This document shows, piece by piece, positions 59,182 to 64,000 of a stretch of DNA of 64,000 nucleotides. The notes below the pieces were generated by a model. It saw only the letters and a program-made list of their open reading frames with translations. It had not been told where the DNA came from and ran no database searches. The DNA is taken from assembly GCA_963839525.1 (NCBI GenBank), contig CAWIVJ010000005.1:310001-374000 (forward strand), read 5' to 3'. The position numbers and the translations under genes are program-made. Positions within the stretch are counted from its first letter, which is position 1; every line of letters starts with the position of its first letter. The DNA is from CAWIVJ01 sp963839525. GTDB lineage: Bacteria; Cyanobacteriota; Vampirovibrionia; Gastranaerophilales; Gastranaerophilaceae.

Positions 59182-61053
59182 TTAGTTAGCTTCGGCAGCA
59201 TTATTGCTTTTTTCTTTTAAAAATTGCAGGGATATTATTGCAAGAAATATACATACTGATGCAATTATAAAGGCTATTGACCAGTTATGTGACATTCCAT
59301 ATTTTGTAGCGATAGGAAATTTAGAGATAATCCAGCCTACCACTACAGCAGATATTAGCTGAGGACCTGCCAAAAACATATTAAATATACCCATTAAAAC
59401 ACCTTCTTCTCCTTTTGGCATATAATCACATAATAATGCAAAAGGCAATGATAAAATCGTCGCAGAAGCAACACCTGCAATAGTCATCATTACAATAACC
59501 TGAGTAGGTGTGTGGATAAACGGTGCAAATAAAGAAGCTACCGCTACAAACCCAAGAGAAATTGAAAAAAGATTTTTTTTACTGTATTTGCTGCAAAGAT
59601 ATCCGACAGGAATAGATAAAAATAAAGCAATGGTATTAAATCCTACAAGTGCAAGCTGAGCTGTATTTGTTGCTTTCTTTTCAATTTTTTCTATCAAATT
59701 AAATTTCTTTAAATCATTGAAATCTTTTGATGCTTTTTTGCCTATTTCAGAATTTAAAAAAGTTTGTTTTATTTTTTTATCCTTTTTGGAGTTATTTTTT
59801 GATTCAAATACCAGATTTCCAAGAGCCAATAATTTATATTCAGCTGCTTTTTTCATAGTTAGCAGATTTTTATAGTTTTGAGAAGCAGGGTTGCTTTTTA
59901 CATTAGATGCAAGTTTTTCAACTTCCGGATCTTTTTGTGAAAGTTGATTTATTTCATCGATTTTTGCTTTATTGTAATTTTCGCTTGATGCAAGTTTTAA
60001 AATTATACCATCTAATGTTTTATTTATAACCTGATATTTACTGGTATCAAGTTTAATGTTTGAATTGGTTAATATATTTTTGGATTTATCCTGCCCTAAT
60101 TTTGACTCTATTTTTACTAATTCATCTACAGCCGCAATATTTAAATTTTTATAAGATACTTTATCTGTAATAGGAGTTATAATTTTATGTATAGCTCTGG
60201 TGTGATTATATTCAGGAGTTGACATGTCAGGCAAACCATAAATATTATGTACTACAAAAGGCGTTAAGTAGATATATATGCTCATCATACCTACCCAGGT
60301 TAAAAACTGTATACCGCAAAGCTTATGTATTTCACGGTCATATTTGAAGAACTTTTTCACCATACCTTTGAAAGATTCTTTCTTTTTTTTCTCTTCCACT
60401 TGTAAAGGTTTTGGGTATTCTTTTACCATTGAGCATGAATATCCTATTGCCAAGACGAAAATTATAGAAGTCATGGTAAATTGTTGAACAATACTCATTG
60501 GTATATTAAACAATAACAATAAAGGAGCAACGCCGAGTGATATGATTGAACCTGCTCCATATGCGAAGTTTATATAAGAATTAGCTAATGCTTGCTGTTC
60601 TGACGGAACATTATCAGGAACAAGTGCCCTATAGGGAGCTTGAGCTCCATTCGCACTTGCATTCATTATCCACAATAATAATGTAGCGATTCCTAAAGAA
60701 GGAGCAAGAGGAAATAAGAATAACATTAATGCTGCAATTAAAGTTCCTGCAATAATAAAAGGTCTTCTTCTTCCGATTTTTGTCCAGGTTCTGTCAGATA
60801 TAGCACCGACCAAAGGAGGTACTATAACACCTGTTAACGGTCCTGCACACCATATTAAACCAAAAAGAAAAGGATTTGCGCCTAACGGTTCAAGAACCCT
60901 TGAAGAAAAGGCTATTTGCATGCTCCACGCAAACTGAATCCCAATTATTCCGGCAGAAAGACTAAATAATTGAAAATTCGATAGCTTAGGCAGTTTTATT
61001 CCAACTTGCTGAGTTTTTACTTCCTCAGTATTTGTATCACATGCAGTTTCCAT
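59182..61053 (-). CDS. MFS sugar transporter (sucrose/GPH-type) with a large inserted loop
   Basis: A 623-aa transporter. FAWSMQIAFSSRVLEPLGAN, LIWCAGPLTGVIVPPLVGAI and SDRTWTKIGRRRPFII give the GPH/SLC45 sucrose-transporter type with about 12 helices. Helix 7 ends near residue 272 and helix 8 starts near 464; between them lie about 190 hydrophilic, lysine-rich residues facing the periplasm. It follows the GH94 gene by 31 nt (counting the restored C-terminus), so it likely imports the disaccharide for that phosphorylase. AAGGAG precedes ATG 61053. Confidence 0.88.
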   Translation of the reverse strand: METACDTNTEEVKTQQVGIKLPKLSNFQLFSLSAGIIGIQFAWSMQIAFSSRVLEPLGANPFLFGLIWCAGPLTGVIVPPLVGAISDRTWTKIGRRRPFIIAGTLIAALMLFLFPLAPSLGIATLLLWIMNASANGAQAPYRALVPDNVPSEQQALANSYINFAYGAGSIISLGVAPLLLLFNIPMSIVQQFTMTSIIFVLAIGYSCSMVKEYPKPLQVEEKKKKESFKGMVKKFFKYDREIHKLCGIQFLTWVGMMSIYIYLTPFVVHNIYGLPDMSTPEYNHTRAIHKIITPITDKVSYKNLNIAAVDELVKIESKLGQDKSKNILTNSNIKLDTSKYQVINKTLDGIILKLASSENYNKAKIDEINQLSQKDPEVEKLASNVKSNPASQNYKNLLTMKKAAEYKLLALGNLVFESKNNSKKDKKIKQTFLNSEIGKKASKDFNDLKKFNLIEKIEKKATNTAQLALVGFNTIALFLSIPVGYLCSKYSKKNLFSISLGFVAVASLFAPFIHTPTQVIVMMTIAGVASATILSLPFALLCDYMPKGEEGVLMGIFNMFLAGPQLISAVVVGWIISKFPIATKYGMSHNWSIAFIIASVCIFLAIISLQFLKEKSNNAAEAN

Positions 61054-61083
61054 ATTTCTCCTTACTTTATTTAAAGATTATGC

Positions 61084-63547
61084 TTATATTTCACAGTAAA
61101 CTTCAACTGTTTTATCCTCTGTAACAGTAGGTATAAGTTTACCTTCAAGCAGTTTGCCGTCAACTGTTAAACTGATAATTGCCTGATTGAGAATTCTTAA
61201 TTGTAATGTTATATTCTACACCTCTGAATTTACGCTTAATGTTGAGTTCTTTTATTTCAGCCGGCAGACATGGATCAATTAAAAGACCGTCAAAATCGGG
61301 ACGAATACCTAAAATATGCTGGGTAATTGTTACAAAGTTCCATGCGGCACAGCCTGTAAGCCATGAATTTTTAGCTTGACCATGTAATTTTGCATCACTT
61401 CCTGCAATCATTTGTGCATAAACATACGGTTCCATACGGTGAAGCTCACTTATTTCTTCCCGATAAGCAGGTGCAATTTTTTTATAATATTCAAACGCTC
61501 TGTCCCCTCTGCCTATTTTTGTCTCGGCTATACTAACCCAAGGATTGTTGTGACAGAAAATACCTGCGTTTTCTTTATATCCCGGCGGATATGATGTTAT
61601 TTCTCCCAACTCATACCTATAGCTTGTATATGCAGGGTTAACCAATCTTATACCATGCTCTGTGTCAAGACGTTTTTTAACAGAATCAAGAGCTTTTAAT
61701 GCAAAACCGTCTTCAACCCCGATGCCTGCCATAACACAAAAACCTTGAGGCTCAATATAAATTTGTCCTTCGTCATTTTCTATACTGCCGACTTTTCTTC
61801 CCTGGTCATCGTATGCACGTAAAAACCATTCTTTATCACAACCATGTTCAACAACAGCCTGATGTATTTTTTTACATTGCTCAAGAATCTCTTCGGCTTC
61901 TTTTTCTAAATTAAGTTTTTTACATAACTTTGCATATTCAGGTGCTGCGTAAACAAACATTCCGGCAATAAATATTGATTCAGCTGTTTTACCGTCTTTG
62001 TTGGTACATGTCTGGAAAGATTCATCGGGAGTTGTTGAATAACAATTTAAATTTAAACAATCATTCCAGTCAGCTCTGCCTATTAAAGGTAAGCCATGAG
62101 GACCTAAATTATTCATTACATGTGCAAGCGAACGGCGAATATGCTCCATAAGCGTATCTGCTAATTCCGGGTCATTATTAAACGGAACTTTTTCTCTTAA
62201 AATGCTGTAATCGCCGGTTTCTTTTATATAAGCCAGTGTTGAAAGAACCATCCAGATAGGATCATCGTTGAAATCACCTCCTATATCGGAGTTTCCTTTT
62301 TTAGTTAATGGCTGATACTGGTGGTAAGCTCCCCCGTCAGGAAGCTGGGTAGCAGCTAAATCAAGGATTCTTTCTCTTGCTCTTTCGGGAATCATTCCCA
62401 CAAATCCTAATATATCCTGGTTGGAATCACGGAATCCCATTCCGCGGCCAATTCCGGATTCGAAATAAGAAGCACTTCGGGAAAGATTAAAAGTAACCAT
62501 ACATTGATAAGGATTCCAGATGTTTACCATTCTTTCAAGCTTTTCATCTTCACATTCGATTTTATATACACCCTGGACTTTTGACCAGTAATCGGCAAGT
62601 TCTTTCATTGCTTCGTCAACTTGTTTTGAATCAGAAAACTTTTCCATAAGTTTTAGAGCTTTTGTTTTATTTATTACACCTGGCTTTTCCCATTTTTGAT
62701 CCTGCTCGTTTTCAACATAACCAAGCACAAAAATTAATTCTTTGCTTTCGTTCGGAGCTAAATCTAAATCAAAATAATGAGAAGCAATAGGTGACCATCC
62801 GTCAGCAACAGAATTATTGGCTTTTCCGTTTTTAACAGCTTGAGGATTATCAAAGCCGTTATAAAGACCTATAAAAGATTCTCTATCTGTATCAAAGCCT
62901 GAAACAGGCGAATTTACACCATAGAAGGAGTAATGGTTTCTGCGTTCTCTGTATTCGGTTTTATGATAAATTACATTTCCTTCAACTTCTACTTCTCCTG
63001 TACTGAAATTGCGTTGGAAGTTAGTCATGTCATCATAAGCATTCCATAAACAAAATTCGACAAAAGAAAACAGTTTAATTTTTTTATTATCCGAACTCAG
63101 GTTTTTAACTGTAACTTTATGTATTTCACAATTACTGCCAAGAGGAATAAAGAATAACGTGTCTACTTGAACATCATTTTTTCTGCCTTGAATTTTTGTA
63201 TAACTCATACCATGACGGCACTCATAGTTGTCAAGTTCAGTTTTAACAGGCTGCCAACCGGGAGACCAAATGTCATCACCATCATTAATATAAAAATAGC
63301 GTCCGCCGAAATCTGCCGGTACGTTATTATAACGGTACCGTGTTATACGACGCAAACGTGCATCCTGATAGAAACAATATCCACCGGCTGTATTTGAAAT
63401 CAAACCTAAAAAATCTTGGGTTCCGAGGTAATTTATCCATGGGGAAGGTGTCTGCGGATTGGTTATTACATATTCTTTATTAACATCATCAAAATAACCG
63501 TATTTTGTTTTCAGATCTTCATTTTTACTAATTACATTAACACTCAT
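61084..63547 (-). CDS. GH94 cellobiose-type disaccharide phosphorylase, frameshifted near its end
   Basis: An enzyme of about 820 aa that splits a beta-glucoside with phosphate. Landmarks: GYFDDVNKEYVITNPQTPSPW, GRGMGFRDSNQDILGFVGMI, PDGGAYHQYQPLT, GRADWNDCLNLN with the catalytic Asp. ATG 63547 follows AAGGAGG; the frame opening at 63631 is not used. The frame ends at 61160 with YQFNS, but the neighbouring frame gives SLTVDGKLLEGKLIPTVTED and KTVEVYCEI to TAA 61084, the normal C-terminal strand. A one-base insertion (or loss of two) near 61172 explains it. It heads an operon with the MFS transporter. Confidence 0.9.
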
Positions 63548-63577
63548 AAATACCTCCTTAATATAAACCCTAGTGTA

Positions 63578-63607
63578 ATCATAAAACAATCGTTGTTTCT
63601 TTGTCAA
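63578..63607 (-). promoter_or_regulatory. Promoter with palindromic operator upstream of GH94
   Basis: On the minus strand, -35 TTGACA (63607-63602) and -10 TATGAT (63583-63578) are 18 bp apart. The spacer contains AAACAA-CGA-TTGTTT, a perfect inverted repeat covering 63584-63598. This is the position and shape of a LacI/GntR-type repressor site, so sugar control is likely. Confidence 0.7.
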
Positions 63608-63678
63608 GATAAAATATACTTTGCCAAACACCTATTGGAATGCTTCGTAACCTTAGATTTCTCACAATGACATAACGA

Positions 63679-64000
63679 TTATTTTTCAAGCAATTTTGCA
63701 AAATCTAGCTTAGCTTTTCGTGCAGCTTCTTTAACAAAATTTGCAGAAGCAGGATTATTAATTATTTCATCTAATTTAAGTATATAATTTTTTCCGAATT
63801 GCTCAGCATTTTGTTTGTGTATACTGCTTAGTACAGCTCCGATATCAGGTACTTCTCCACCGATTTTAATAACGCCTTTTTGCATTATATGACTTATAAA
63901 TTCATTAGAGAAACCTTCCTTTTGTAATTTTTGAATTAAATCTTCTACACTGAAATTATGATTATACGAACCTGCTAATATTTTTTCTTTCAGAACTTTT
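63679..64000 (-). CDS. Hypothetical protein, C-terminal part (runs off the window)
   Basis: The minus-strand frame is open from the window edge to TAA 63679-63681: KVLKEKILAGSYNHNFSVED, LIQKLQKEGFSNEFISHIMQ, KGVIKIGGEVPDIGAVLSSI, ending AARKAKLDFAKLLEK. The ATG at 63885 is internal. It is a helical, charged protein with no motif I recognise; the N-terminus is not in the window. Confidence 0.6.
   Translation of the reverse strand, partial: KVLKEKILAGSYNHNFSVEDLIQKLQKEGFSNEFISHIMQKGVIKIGGEVPDIGAVLSSIHKQNAEQFGKNYILKLDEIINNPASANFVKEAARKAKLDFAKLLEK

Noticed and set aside
1..64000. CRISPR arrays, rRNA and tRNA genes
   Set aside because: I found no regularly spaced direct repeats, no conserved rRNA blocks and no T-loop/acceptor combinations, although reading by eye could miss a single tRNA.

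Overview
The window is AT-rich, densely coded bacterial chromosome, and no replicon-mobility genes are visible. The best fit is a non-photosynthetic relative of Cyanobacteria (Melainabacteria/Vampirovibrionia, probably the gut order Gastranaerophilales). The evidence is: a response regulator that reads as RpaA along its whole length; diderm markers (an MlaA domain and an HldE-type nucleotidyltransferase); an LL-DAP-aminotransferase-like enzyme; and many small lineage-type proteins (N-terminal 'NFRG/NFRA' proteins, a cytosolic LysM/EF-hand protein, TPR and HEAT proteins). This placement rests on remembered family sequences and no search was run.

Layout. 1-5 kb: glycosyltransferase, secreted protein, trxB, gcvPA, NFRG protein. 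5-11 kb: rfaE2, typA, speD, rpaA-like regulator, kup. 11-16.5 kb: putative zinc peptidase, PAS/HAMP sensor kinase, a decayed gene, COG2509-like flavoprotein. 16.6-23 kb: smc-scpA-scpB followed by a TPR-matrixin protein. 23.2-24.2 kb: an isolated phage-tail-like gene pair. 24-31 kb: TPR protein, aminotransferase, two lineage proteins, a degenerate GAF/HD-GYP protein, an XRE repressor with a palindromic operator, DUF1015. 31-38 kb: rimI-bioY, LysM/EF-hand protein, rpsG-rpsL, leuD, a degenerate histidine phosphatase, rsmI, tpiA. 38.7-45.5 kb: an 83-aa protein, yceD, rpmF, plsX, fabH, fabD, fabG, acpP, fabF (fatty-acid/phospholipid supply coupled to L32). 45.6-50.4 kb: a tiny basic protein, rpmI-rplT with leader, split chromate transporter, XRE/zinc-ribbon protein, rplL-rplJ with an L10 leader and attenuator. 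50.5-53.8 kb: TPR-csrA-fliW cluster and repeat proteins. 53.8-59 kb: gene remnants, plsC, hydrolase, DUF378 and an MlaA-hydrolase fusion. 59-64 kb: a MITE, then a phosphorolytic disaccharide module (GH94 phosphorylase plus a sucrose-transporter-like MFS protein) behind a strong promoter with an operator in its spacer.

Two themes stand out. First, the DNA is peppered with short palindromic repeats: a GTCATNCTGAA..TTCAGNATGAC family (one half-copy translated in frame as HAEFISAS), a CATTGCGAGGA family, GTAGGTTGGG hairpins, and a 131-bp MITE with perfect 20-bp terminal repeats. Second, several otherwise intact and expected-essential genes carry a single-nucleotide frameshift, mostly one base lost at or beside an A-run (fabG, rplT, the NFRG gene; also the GH94 C-terminus). 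This looks more like assembly or sequencing indels than biology, and gene boundaries there should be read with that in mind. No rRNA, tRNA or CRISPR array was recognised.
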